In this document: positions 45,601 to 55,649 of the stretch, in pieces | How positions within the stretch are numbered: the stretch's first letter is position 1 | Layout: every line of letters starts with the position of its first letter | Source of the DNA: Angiostrongylus vasorum | Taxonomy: Eukaryota; Nematoda; Chromadorea; Rhabditida; Metastrongylidae | Reading direction: 5' to 3' | DNA: 64,000 nucleotides | Assembly: GCA_018806985.1 (NCBI GenBank) | Contig: JADANN010000145.1 | Location: forward strand, 112,683-176,682 | The notes under the pieces: model-generated | Database searches by the model: none | Told to the model about the DNA's origin: nothing | Seen by the model: the letters and a program-made list of their open reading frames with translations, nothing else | Program-made: the position numbers and the translations under genes

Positions 45601-47821
45601 TTTATCCTTTTTTACTGCTTCATAACATTTCAGAGCCTCAATGATCCTGAGACATTGGCAAAATTCGGGCCCTGGGCCAGAGCCAAACCACTATTTCTCT
45701 TTGCGGGGCTAGAGCATTACACACTGCGCCACGTAGGCCGTTGCTCTGCGTCTCTCTCAGCTAGTTTCTCAACCTAACGCTGCCATCAACAATCACCGGT
45801 CAGCGGGATTGATCTGGGAAGCACAAATTGGGATCGAACTAGGATTGATTTGGGGAGGACAAATCGGCATTGAACCCAGTTAACCTGGACCGCTGACGGG
45901 TGATTATTGATGGCAGCGTTAGATAGAGAAACTAGCTGAGAGAAACGCAGAGCAAGAGTCGAGTCTCCGTGGAGCATTGTGTAATGCGCGAGCCCTCCGG
46001 AAAGGGAAATAGTGCTTCGAACTGCCCCGAGAACCAAGTTTTGTGAACATCTCAGCATCGTTGTGGTTGTAATTCACATCATACTCTGCCGTGAAGAATT
46101 ATAGTGGGCAGAAAACAAAAGCTTAGCATTGTGATTTTAGGGCCCAATAGTTGCTTTATTATGTCCAGTAGAGTTTTTTTTTGCTATCAATCCAAAACTT
46201 TAAGCTGGTCGAAGGGATGCTCTTAAGGCAAGAAAAGATCGCGTCGATTTGCCTCACTAGTTCAAGTTTGGGACATATTTTTTGTGCAAACAGCTCGAAA
46301 TTCCGTGGAAGCATGGACTACAGAAGCCCTTACGAGCACAAAGCGTCCAAAGAGTTCGAAACGTACCGTAGATATGACTCTTGAAGACGAAGATATGGAT
46401 GAAAGGGGGCAGTATCCGTCCATCTGAAGTCGATTGCTGAAGCTGATTTAGAAAACAGCAGCGATCAATAGTGGTTTGAGACACACGTCAAAGGTAAAGA
46501 AACTCGATAAATTACTGCTACAACGAGGAGCAAAAAGATCACTATTATGAAATCTTGTATCCATTTCCTCTGCGTAATGAAAAGGATCCATCTCGTGATC
46601 AAATTCCAGCTGTGAACTACATGCTATACAGCAACCAACGAGGTTCGGCGCACTAACTGGACTAAAATGAATCTCCTAATTACTTCATAACTCCAGATTA
46701 AAGTTAAAGCGACTGCTCGATATGTACAGCAGAAATAATTCACCACAGCTTCCTGAATCATAGTGGAGCGATGAGATGCACTGAATATTCTACTTGCATG
46801 AACATCTATCGGAGCGGATACAGCATTGACCAACAAGAAAAAATGCGGCCACCTTTGAAGAACAGCACTCGACGGCTCAAGTAGTATTATGGAACGTGGG
46901 CTAATTGGACTATGAGCTCTGTACAACTGTCTACATTCTCAATCAAGTGGAAAACGGCTTTTCTCAACTCAGCAGATAGGCATCATAATGTTGGTGACAT
47001 GCACAAACTGTTACTGTCTTGATATCTATCAACCTCGTGTAAGCTTATCAAGGAAGGAACACATATTAGAGAAGTGTGTTGTTTAAATCCAGATTCGTTC
47101 AACAGAAAAACTTGAGTGCTTCTGCACTTTAAATGCGCCTCAAGAACCGGCAGTTTAGTCCACATAAGATATACAAGCAAGTTCGGCTGCCAGTCGTTTT
47201 TTATCACTCCGATCAGATATCACAGGACTAAAGTCCCCGTGATTCATACGTCTTTTGACAAAACTAAGTCCTATGAATTCTCCCTATTTCTGCTTCAAGG
47301 AAATAAAATCAAACCCAAAAAACAAAAGCCCAAATATACGACGATCTGTATTGCAAAGAAAGGTAGAAAACCAGAAAAATACAAATGAACTAATCTTAAG
47401 GTACTTGAATAGCGCTTCATCCTGTTGAAGATCATGTTAGGCCATAAAATGACGGGCGCATTTCTCGACGTTTTCCTAACTAAGATCGGATTTTGCGCGG
47501 ATTTTTGAACACTTTGGTAACAAATTTCTTCGAAAATTCAAATTTCTTTATAGCAATGGTCGATCATTACCGAAACGGGAGGGCGAAGTGCAGGACGTCT
47601 GGGATGAGTTAGATTTACAACAAATGCGTTGTCACTAAGAGAACATTGAAAAACTTGTTTTGGTGTGTCAATCGCTCTAAGATTCGCACTGCACATTTCG
47701 AGTCCTCTCGACCTATACTCTGCTTCATCCGCATTCGGAGAAAGCAAACATTCCGCATATGCCAGTTCCTTCCGAGCTGCTCTACGAGATAGACATAAAC
47801 CCTTGCCGTTTGACGATAAAC
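39642..47821 (-). CDS. Unidentified multi-exon gene, minus strand
   Basis: Clear exons with GT/AG borders: 47821-47571 (RRAARKELAYAECLLSPNAD, later LTHPRRPALRPPVS), 46930-46853 (YRAHSPISPRS), 46780 to about 46680 (NYFCCTYRAVALTLIWSYE), about 46308-46181 (ELFAQKICPKLELVRQID), 42024-41855 (GELDQSITAYWTPHGVRDS), 40476 to about 40360 (ILSIMVPLVETVT), 40133-39853 (ELWSTFTPEMAIAYISFVM), 39781-39721 and 39678-39642. The last two give a basic Ser/Arg-rich tail (DSSRSDRGMRKSMRRRG) and a TGA. 46930-46853 joins 46780 in phase, as do the last three. A one-base surplus in an A run near 40020 breaks exon 40133-39853. Helical, HEAT-like character; no family recognised. The 42 to 46 kb gap means two genes are possible. 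Exons may extend to about 49148. Confidence 0.55.
40786..41060 (-). mobile_element. tRNA-derived SINE inside an intron
   Basis: Minus-strand copy: on the plus strand it opens with AAAAGCTGTCGGCTTTGATCAATTCC and closes with the B box GGATCGATTCC and the A box CAACCACGGCGCCACACGCG. It lies between exons 42024-41855 and 40476-40360 in the same orientation as the gene. Confidence 0.85.
42036..42424 (-). repeat. 390-bp dispersed repeat, copy 3
   Basis: Reverse orientation: CCTCATCGTGGCTGGGAGG at the low end, GAGGACGGGGCCGTTCGAAG at the high end. Its low end is about 12 bp from the acceptor of exon 42024-41855, so the element has replaced most of the sequence before that splice site. Confidence 0.8.
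42430..44110. other. No assignable gene
   Basis: Open frames on both strands around 42742-43020 are not supported by splice sites. The remainder is AT-rich, without repeats I can match. It may be intron of the minus-strand gene. Confidence 0.35.
44120..44490 (-). mobile_element. Long-body tRNA-derived SINE
   Basis: Body landmarks TTGCGTGAGGATTTGGTCTTC and GATGACATTGAATGTCGG match the 5829 family. The head end (plus strand) holds CAGTCCCGTGTGTG, GGCGCCTCTAAGCACTGTGC and TATGAGCC, which is the head of the common SINE. Confidence 0.55.
44580..44673 (-). mobile_element. tRNA-like SINE head fragment
   Basis: On the plus strand, GATTGAACCAATGG (B-like) and GCAGGACACCTCTGATTATTTCACTACG (A-like) resemble a decayed SINE head. 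Confidence 0.35.
45336..45615 (+). mobile_element. tRNA-derived SINE
   Basis: A box GTGTGGAGCAGTGGTCAG, B box AAATCGATCCC, then GGCAAATTGGTACC, GTCCGGGAGGATAGCAGCACC, GATAGGCCACCGCGAGTC and GATCAACGCCGAGAGCTTTATCC before a T run. Confidence 0.9.
45625..46135. mobile_element. Fold-back element, about 0.5 kb
   Basis: The first half (to about 45880) and the second half are diverged inverted copies. CTCTCAGCTAGTTTCTC...AACGCTGCCATCA is answered by GATGGCAGCGTTAGATAGAGAAACTAGCTGAGAG. Outer parts CAATGATCCTGAGACATTGGC and GAACATCTCAGCATCGTTG also pair. It stands directly 3' of the SINE 45336-45615. Confidence 0.8.
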
Positions 47822-48284
47822 CTGGCGCCTTTTGACGACCTGCGTTTGAAGAATGTGCTCAAATGTTGAAGTAGCATGAACAAGTCTCGAACGAGACCAA
47901 GCAAGAAGTCGACAAATGACGCAGATGTCTTTAACAATACTACTTATAAAGAGGAGTACACTCTATGGAACATCAAAATAGAACACTGGTTGCAAGTAGT
48001 GTCATCCCTGACTTCAGGATAGTGGAGTATCTGTTCAAGTCGCTTCCACCAACAAGCCGGCACCAACCTCAATGAAAGCCATAGGATCACGCCAAATTCC
48101 TGTTTTCTGAGGATGTGTAACGCTTTGTATGTTAATGCAATATCACGTAAGAGCATTACCCTCATAGCAGATACACGATCGCATGAATTGGTTTTAGTGG
48201 ATATTATTTAGGCCCCACGCAAAAGGATTTTCGCTGCTGTTTTCTTGTATTAATTAACAGCTATTCCATATAAAACGTATAAAA

Positions 48285-48560
48285 TAAAGGGCAAAGCTCT
48301 CGGCGTTGATCAATCCCTTAGGGATGCGGCACGCATTTGACTTCATTAAGCACCGAGGTGATTGAATGCATATCTGGCCTTTACAATGACTCGCGGTGGC
48401 CTATCGATGTTTCGAGCCAGCGCTGTTATCCTCCTGGACAAGTCTGGTACCAATCTGCTGACCCCGGAGGGAAGGAAAGCTTGCTGAGCCACGGGAACGG
48501 AGATCGATTCCACGTTGTGTCGCAGGGCGTCTCCCACTACTGCACCACCCGCGCCCTCAC
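48285..48560 (-). mobile_element. tRNA-derived SINE
   Basis: Opens AAAGCTCTCGGCGTTGATCAATCCC and closes with the B-like GAGATCGATTCC and the A-like CCACTACTGCACCACCCGCGCC on the plus strand. Confidence 0.85.
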
Positions 48561-49395
48561 ATCAAATGTAGCGAAAGTTATTCTCTACACTACATAGTTT
48601 CGAAAACCGTTTTTCCAAAGAGTTTATTGACCGGAATTGAAACTTTTCCATGTGTCTAGAACTCTACGGCACTTAAACATTGAAATTCGCAAAGTAGTAA
48701 CATCTTATAGCCACAATGAGACTGCAGATCACTAAGAGAACAAGTGGTTGTGAATCTTGAGTAAGTCCGTGCCCAGAATGGACCAATCAATGCGCACAGT
48801 CTTCCGAAATGCTACGTATCCTCAGCTCTGTTTCTCACTCAGCTCACCCGAATATTGTAAATGTCGTATCTACAAGTAACAACCATTACACTTCCACATA
48901 ACTCAAAATTAGCGATCTTTAGATACAATTTGTACCTTTACTATGTGCAATTTCGACAAATTCTACTTTACATGCCTGCCATCGAGACGGTCTAAGCAGT
49001 CCTGTCTGCTGCATTCGCACCATCTACAGCCCAACTCCTTGGTATTATTCGCTTCTGACTTGGGGTAGCGATATTCTGTTAACTTCTTACCACAACCACG
49101 AGCTAAATGCACACTACGCACGGTAGAAAATGAGGCGCAGTTTTTCAACTTCTTTTATTTACCTTTTTTCCTGTCTTTGTTGATTTTCTCTAACTAACCC
49201 CTTCCTTAACAGACTAACTCGAAATGACTGCTCATAACACCGAAAAAAAGGGACAGATTTTTTGTGCAGTCTCTTCGTTGTCCCAATCACTGAAATAAGA
49301 AATCATAGAAGGCATCGGTGTGAGGCGTCGACTCCATAAAATTCTCGCGCCCTAAAAAATCACCACGAACCTACGATGTAGTGAAATTTAGAGTA

Positions 49396-49668
49396 AAAGG
49401 ATAAAGCTCTCGACGTTGATCAGTCCCTGAGGGATGCGCCATCCATTCGACTTCATTAAGCGTCGCTGGACGTGAATGAATGCATGTCTGGCCTTTACAA
49501 TGACTCACGGTGTCCTACCGATGTATCGAGCCAGTGCTTCCATCCTTCCAGACAAGTCAGGTACCAACTTTCGACTTCGGAGGGATAGAAGGCTTCATGG
49601 GCACGGGGATCGATTCTTTGTGTTTGTTGCAGGGCGATTCCGACCATTGCGCCACAATCGCACTATTT
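49396..49668 (-). mobile_element. tRNA-derived SINE
   Basis: Opens AAGGATAAAGCTCTCGACGTTGATCAG and closes with GGGATCGATTC and CCGACCATTGCGCCACAATCGC on the plus strand. Moderately diverged. Confidence 0.8.
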
Positions 49669-49674
49669 AAAAAG

Positions 49675-50170
49675 TTAAATTAAACGACTAAAATAAATTA
49701 AAATTAAAACAAAGTTTAGAATAGACAGTAAGTAAAGTCCAATCGAAGGAACATTAAAGCGAGCTGTGAGTTATCCACAACATGCTTTAGGAAAAAATCC
49801 AACAAATGTGGTGTGATGCGTGAGGTGAAACACGCGATAAATCGTGAAAACTCTTGAATGAGCGCAGCAACCACTGTAGTGAACAGCCGCCCTTTGGACT
49901 AAAGAAGAATAGACACTGTAAAACGATTTAAAGTGAAAATGGTTATTAAGAGAAAAATATAGGCACCCAATTCTATGAAAAGCCTGTCTTATGCTTGAGT
50001 GTGGCTAAGAACATGAACTGAACACAATACAGTGTCGCTAAGAGATTTTCGATTAGAGGACGAGATAATTCAAGTCCATGTTTTTCATTCTGCTCTCCCA
50101 ACGAGAACGACTCCCACAGAGAATCGGCGTTAAATTCTGCGTTTTCAGGCCTTTGTATTAAGCGATATAT
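49675..50170. other. No gene seen
   Basis: AT-rich with no exon signs or repeats I can match. Confidence 0.4.
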
Positions 50171-50174
50171 GTAG

Positions 50175-50303
50175 CCGGCAAGAACGGCAATTGCGACAAA
50201 CGATCAAGTATTTCGGGACCCGGAGCTATATGAGCAGAAAACGATACAACGAAGAAAATTTTGGAATGGCCCAGGGAAACAGTTCCACTTGTACAAAATC
50301 TGA
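50175..50303 (+). CDS. Exon-like ORF, unidentified
   Basis: After ATGTAG a 42-codon frame runs to TGA with a coding-like sequence (DQVFRDPELYEQKTIQRRKF, then WNGPGKQFH). An overlapping frame (50191-50487) is longer but less protein-like. No partner exons found, so it may be a stray exon or chance. Confidence 0.3.
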   Translation, partial: PARTAIATNDQVFRDPELYEQKTIQRRKFWNGPGKQFHLYKI

Positions 50304-50639
50304 TCTATTTGTACTAATGCTAAACAGCAATTCTGAAGAGAATCTTCATCTGTTATGGTCTGTTTCACTGAATAAGCGAACACAACGGCTATTCTCCCGT
50401 AACTGTCGAGTATTATGTGACCTTACAAACATGCACCACCAACCGAAAAAGCCTAACGCACTTCTGACATCGGTTGTAGTATTATAAGATTGCAAAAGAG
50501 CATTTAATTAGGGGGGACAAAAGTTCTCTGCCTTTGGTAGTATCTGTTAATCTATCACTACCATTCCCCACTTAACCCCCTTCACAAGTTCCTCATACTA
50601 CTGTCATTTAAACACAACGATGCTTAGACATGAGCAAAA

Positions 50640-50815
50640 TTTGGGCCTTAAGGTGGGCATCGAACCAGCGACTACCCTTTCAGGTGGGCGAGGGCAATCA
50701 CGGGTCCGAAACTCAACTGAGGTTCCGAGTTTTGCTCATGTCAGCGTCGTTTTGTTTGTATTTCACGTAATACTCCGCTATAAAAAAAGTAATAGGCAGT
50801 AAATAAAAACTGAAT
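50640..50815 (+). repeat. tRNA-like repeat fragment related to the fold-back family
   Basis: GGCATCGAACCAGCGACTACCC and GGGCGAGGGCAATCACGGGTCCGAAACTC resemble the segment at 59095. The following CATGTCAGCGTCG and ATAGGCAGTAAATA resemble fold-back ends. Two short inverted parts (GAGCAAAATTTGG and GAGTTTTGCTCATGTC) flank it. Confidence 0.5.
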
Positions 50816-50829
50816 AATCACAATTTTAA

Positions 50830-51145
50830 CCCATTATTTACTGTCTACCCTTTTTAATGGCAGGGTATATTGCGAAATATAACTTCAGTGGTGCTGAGAT
50901 ATTTGGAAAACTCCCGACCGCGGATGTCTGCGGTGGGGAACGAACGCGCTATTACCTACCACTATCGATCAGCACCATCAGCTACCACCCGTCAGCAGGA
51001 TTGACAGGCAGTCTGACAGACGAAACGAAAGACCCGTATGGTGTAGTGGTGAACGCATTAGCCCTCGAAAAGGCTAATAGCGCAATCGTTCCCCAGCGCA
51101 GACACCTGCGGTCCGGAGTTGTGTAAATATCTCAGCATTACTGAA
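50830..51145. mobile_element. Fold-back element
   Basis: The left end is TTATTTACTGTCTACC, AATGGCAGGGTAT, GTGCTGAGATATTTGG and GCGGATGTCTGCGGTGGGGAACG. It is answered on the right by GTTCCCCAGCGCAGACACCTGCGG and GTAAATATCTCAGCAT. The middle has a tRNA-like GTATGGTGTAGTGGTGAACGC. Confidence 0.75.
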
Positions 51146-51199
51146 AAACTGAATAGTGTGAATCACAACTTCTTTGGTGAAATTTGCCACTATTAGTAA

Positions 51200-51560
51200 C
51201 AAGCCCACCCAACGGTTTACCGCCTCGTCGTGGCTGGGAAGTGTTCCTGGAAATCGGGCAGCGATGTACAGCAGGGGATTCTTCCCACCTGCAGGGTCTC
51301 CTATGCTGAGACGGAGTACAGCGTCTAGAACCGCCACGGTCCTGGTATTGAACTAGTCATGCGGTGGCAAATCTGCCTTTGATCCATAAGGGCGGCGAAT
51401 GCCTGTGATGGTGACGACCTGGGGCAGACTTTGGCTAGGCTGACTTTGGGACTCCAGGGAAACACAGTGGCTGAGCCAGCAAAACTCCGAAAAGTGGAGA
51501 ATATGTTGGAGCCCGCACAATCAGTGAGGACGAATGGTCAAAGTATCCGAGTAAGTAGTA
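51200..51560 (-). repeat. 390-bp dispersed repeat, copy 4
   Basis: Opens GGTTTACCGCCTCGTCGTGGCTGGG and closes CAGTGAGGACGAATGGTC. Order and orientation as in copy 3. Confidence 0.8.
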
Positions 51561-52551
51561 ATTACAAGCATTTCAAGGAGGGAAAAAAAATGACACTAAA
51601 AGAGTTGACAGATAGGGAGAATATGTGATCGAAGACGAGCTCGTACTGACACTAAGGTGCAGTTGGACTCAACGACTGTGACACGGGCCTTAGGGAGATC
51701 ACAAAGGTTCTTACTGAGTCGATGATCCTCGCGGCGCTCCCCATCCTCCGTGCCTCGGCATGCGCGCCACGAATATTGATTGAGTTTCTTAGGTACACCG
51801 AGTGACTTCGATTAGTCTTGGTTTTTTGCCAAATAATCATATTATTCAGTTTTCCTATGGTCCGTTAGCCGATCACTTTCTAGAAACCGTTCGCTTTTAG
51901 TGATTCCGGAGTATTCAGCTGTTTCAGCAGTGTTATGAAGATGTTAAGCTAATAGTTAAAAAGATAAATGATAAAGCTTATCCCGGTTTCTGTAGTTGTT
52001 CTCTCGTTAGCCCGTTGTTGTATATGTGAACTCGAAATAAAAGTACGGAATAGTTACTTGTGATATGAACGCAAAGAAAGCAATTCTTGAAGAGAATAAC
52101 TTTCGATGAAATAGCGGCGCTAATCCAGAATGATAGCAAATAACTGAATCCAAATGGTACTATGTGGAAAGGTGGCAAAATGAATTATAGGTTTAGGGCT
52201 GATAGTAGTTTAACACAAATAAACCTAATCGGATTACACTAAGTCCCTAAACTCACTTTGCGCATAATTTCGTAAGGACATCTCTTGGCGCGATGCCAAT
52301 AAATTCCGTACCCTCATGCGGTCTACGAACAATTCATCCACTGCTGTCATTTGAGGATATCATCTTGTACTAACAGTTATTTCTACGTGTTAATGCACTA
52401 CTTAGAGACTTTAGGATATCGTCACTCGCTGTAACGTTGTCTATTAGTTGAACTTTAACACATCATGTAAAGAGGCGCTATGTGCTACGAAATGTTCCGA
52501 AACTTCATATTGACATGTTCAGATTGCATTCTCCTAGAAATCTCTTCGTTC

Positions 52552-53398
52552 ATGGCGAACGTTTCCAATCAACAAGACGACGAAGAAAAAACAGGAGAGG
52601 AGCTAATCGCTAAACTCCGCTGTTGTGCCAACACGGTGTCAGCAGTAATTTGGGAGCGTGACAACTTGTTCGAGAGCATCCAGCCATTTACCAGAACTTG
52701 TGAAATTCTCAGCGATCAGTATAGTTGGTGCAACGAGTGCCAACTGCACCACTACTTTTATCTTTTAGCTAGTTTTCTATGATTGAAATAATGAGATCAC
52801 TATACACATGCTCCGGGCTCGTTTCAGAATGGACAGTGGCTTGTGGTCGTGTTCCATCTGATCGCGTGCTGTTCCGGATCAAAAATATGAATGCACTAAC
52901 CCAATTAGCGCAATTCTTCACGAGCAGCAGCTCGTAGAAGGGACTTGGGACTTACTCAATCCATATTGTCCATGCCTGATCCGGTACGTGGTGTCGTTTC
53001 TTATGAATCTACACTATCCAATTGCGTGGCAGGCCTTATTTGTGTAATCATATAGTTTCATCGTCTTTATGCATATGTAAACGGTCCAACGTTGGTTTTT
53101 ACAATTTTCAAACCTTCGATTTTCAACTTTCAGAGCTTACTTTGTTTACATGGTCAGTCTTTATGAACTTGCCCGGCTATGTGTTTCTCTAATTCTTGAA
53201 ACTTCGATGCCTGATATAACATTGTTCTACTATTCAAATTTACAGCTCTGGATGATCCATAAAAACCAAGCAAATACTTCGCAACCCGCAACAATTCCGA
53301 TTGGCAATGACTGTGCGGACGAAGAGATTGGTGATAGAATGGAGCTAGGTGACAGTAACAATGCAAAAGACATGTCCGCATCATCCGAAACCGAGGTA
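52552..53398 (+). CDS. Unidentified gene, 5' exons, plus strand
   Basis: A plausible first coding exon starts at ATG 52552 (NQQDDEEKTGEELIAKLRCC, then ERDNLFESIQPF) and ends near 52720 before GTATAG. A later exon, 53247-53398, follows TTACAG, reads SQPATIPIGNDCADEEIGDR and ends SSETE before GTATGA. The phases of these two do not match directly, so a middle exon is missing from the model. Acidic, low-complexity character; no domain recognised. Later exons may lie downstream (for example 55568-55648, AFKIFGLPWPGIHL before GTAATT). Confidence 0.4.
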
Positions 53399-53459
53399 TG
53401 ATTCCGTTCAAACAACCATCTGCTTGATAGGAAGTGTTTGATCTAGAAGATGGGTTCAT

Positions 53460-54390
53460 TCTACGAATTTTGCATAATATGCTGGTGTTGTTTGAAGCGA
53501 TTCTTGCTATTTCGGTGGTGTAGCGTTTAATTGCTATTTTCTAGCTACTGATCAGTTATCATTTGCGTTAAGGGTGTATGCTGTGAAATACACTCTGGGC
53601 AACCTATGAGTCTAGGACCATATATGGTATTTCCGATTGTGTAAATAAAGAGAGGGAGAAGTAGAAAAGAAAAGAGATGAGGAATGAGTCCAACAAAAAT
53701 CATGGATAGCTAGTGCATATGGTGAAAAATTATAAGTCGTACTCGTCCATGGCGATCTGGTGTAAAAAATCATAAACGTTTCTTAGATTGGGTTGATACC
53801 AACTATGTCTTTTGCTGAAGCTACACTTCCATCGATATTCAGCTCGATTTCGGTCGTTCGCTTGGAAAATCATTTCTAAGTAGTCTGTTTAATTGCCACT
53901 GTGAGCATGAGCTTCGAGGGTAATGATGTGTTTGCTTAATAGCCTGATCTTGAACGGAACTGATTTCGATGCATTTGATGCAAGTGTAAGGCTATTTTCA
54001 ACTCCAAACCAGCAAATCTCAGTTCACAACGATTTTTGTAAATTTAGATTTAAAAGGTTGGAATCTATAGATATTTGCAAGAAGATATATACTTTCCTAT
54101 GTTTCAAAGACAAAACTTCTTTTTTCGCAAAGCAAGAAACGCATATGTTCCCCTTTCCCTCGTCGAGGCTCTTTTGAAATTCGAAGCGATAAGACAGTAG
54201 AGATTTCGTGGTGCGAGATGTCTCCCAGTGTATCGTTGGTGTTGACGGTATTTGCGTTACTAAATCTGAAAACTTTAATTTCTTCGCAGATTTCTGATGA
54301 CTTAAATTTTAGAGCATTTGGAAACTAAGATGACACTAGAACTTTCTATACCGATTATGCGATTAACCAAAATCTTTTCTTTGTGTATCC
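53460..54390. other. No gene seen
   Basis: AT-rich, with a short open frame at 53923-54177 that has no splice or domain support. Possibly intron of the plus-strand gene. Confidence 0.35.
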
Positions 54391-54397
54391 CAACTCT

Positions 54398-54668
54398 TGG
54401 GGCGTTTGTGGAGCAGTGGTCGGAGGCGCGCTGCAACACACACGGGGAATTGATCCGCGCCTATGGCTCACCAGGCCTTTCATCTCTTCTGGGGCGGCAA
54501 ATTAGTACCAGACTTCTTTGGGAGGATAGCAGCACTGGCTCGATATATCTGTAGCCCACCGCGAGTCATTGTAAAGGCCAGATATGCATTCAGTCACCTC
54601 CAAACGATGCTTAATGGAGTTGAATGATGGCGCATCACTCTTGGATTGATCACTGAGCTTTATGCTTT
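54398..54668 (+). mobile_element. tRNA-derived SINE, subfamily with 60654
   Basis: A box GTTTGTGGAGCAGTGGTCGG, a weak B box GGAATTGATCC, then the body GACTTCTTTGGGAGGATAGC and TATATCTGTAGCCCACC. Those variants are shared only with the copy at 60654. Confidence 0.85.
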
Positions 54669-55049
54669 TTTTATTCCAACTGCTCATGTACATTGATTCA
54701 TCACTTATCGAAAAAGCAATGTTGGATTGCATAAAAATCAAGCATCTTAAGCCTTCTGTTCTGCAGATGATTCACGTTTCTAATCCATAAACATTTGTGA
54801 TGTCGAAAAGTCGCATACAGCTTCAGCGATTGACATTAATTTAGCACGATGAACATTCGAGAACCCTTCCCAGATCCATTGGGGTAATCCACATTTTTTC
54901 GCGTGGCGTTAAGACAAGAATTGTTTTGAAGACTCCTGTAAGAGCAGCAACACCACTGGTCATTGTTTTTCCTTTATAGATTGTGCTCTAGTTTCAATAT
55001 TCAAAGAAGCGGTACTGTGCTATTCTTCTACTGTTCTCTACATAAACCG

Positions 55050-55310
55050 TCCTCACATATATTATCCCCATCCAACTACATCTTCTACTCGATTTGTTTC
55101 TTGCATCCGTCGTCCAGGAAGCTCTTTGGGTTCCGCATGTTGGTTCGGCTACTACTTAAGGATTTTTTGTCTTATTTACGAATTTCGTTCAGTGCTGGTC
55201 GAAATATTCGTCTTGGAATGTGACAACATCCTTCTCAAAGCGTTTCTAGGTCTTGGGATCAGACATTTCTTCTCAAACAAGTCTAATATCATTTGCCGAC
55301 CCTGGAGGGT
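55050..55310 (-). mobile_element. Long-body SINE fragment
   Basis: CATCCGTCGTCCAGGAAGC, CTACTTAAGGATTTTTTG and TTCGTTCAGTGCTGGTCG match the body of the copies at 16325 and 44120. The tRNA-like head is missing. Confidence 0.5.
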
Positions 55311-55649
55311 GGGAGATTTTGTCATTATGTCGCAGTCGGTCGAAGAACCATCATTTCCTGTCATGACGAATCTTAGAATCTTATTGTGGTCATTATCAAA
55401 CATTATGTTTATCAATTAATTAAAGTTGAAGTTAAAATCAGTTTAAGAATACTTAGAAAGCGGCTGTTTAGCAGACCATTATTAAGGTTTATTTAGATAC
55501 ACAATGGTTTTTCAGTTCAGTAAGGGGCATTCTTTCAGCATGTGAGACAGCTTGTGTAAGGGAAAATATGAATTCAACAGCAATAAATCGGCCTGTTGAA
55601 GATGGTGCTTTCAAAATTTTTGGACTGCCGTGGCCGGGAATTCACCTGG

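Noticed and set aside
45294..45644. Several open frames on both strands near 45.3-45.6 kb
   Set aside because: All fall within the SINE at 45336-45615. Similar frames appear over other SINE copies by composition alone.
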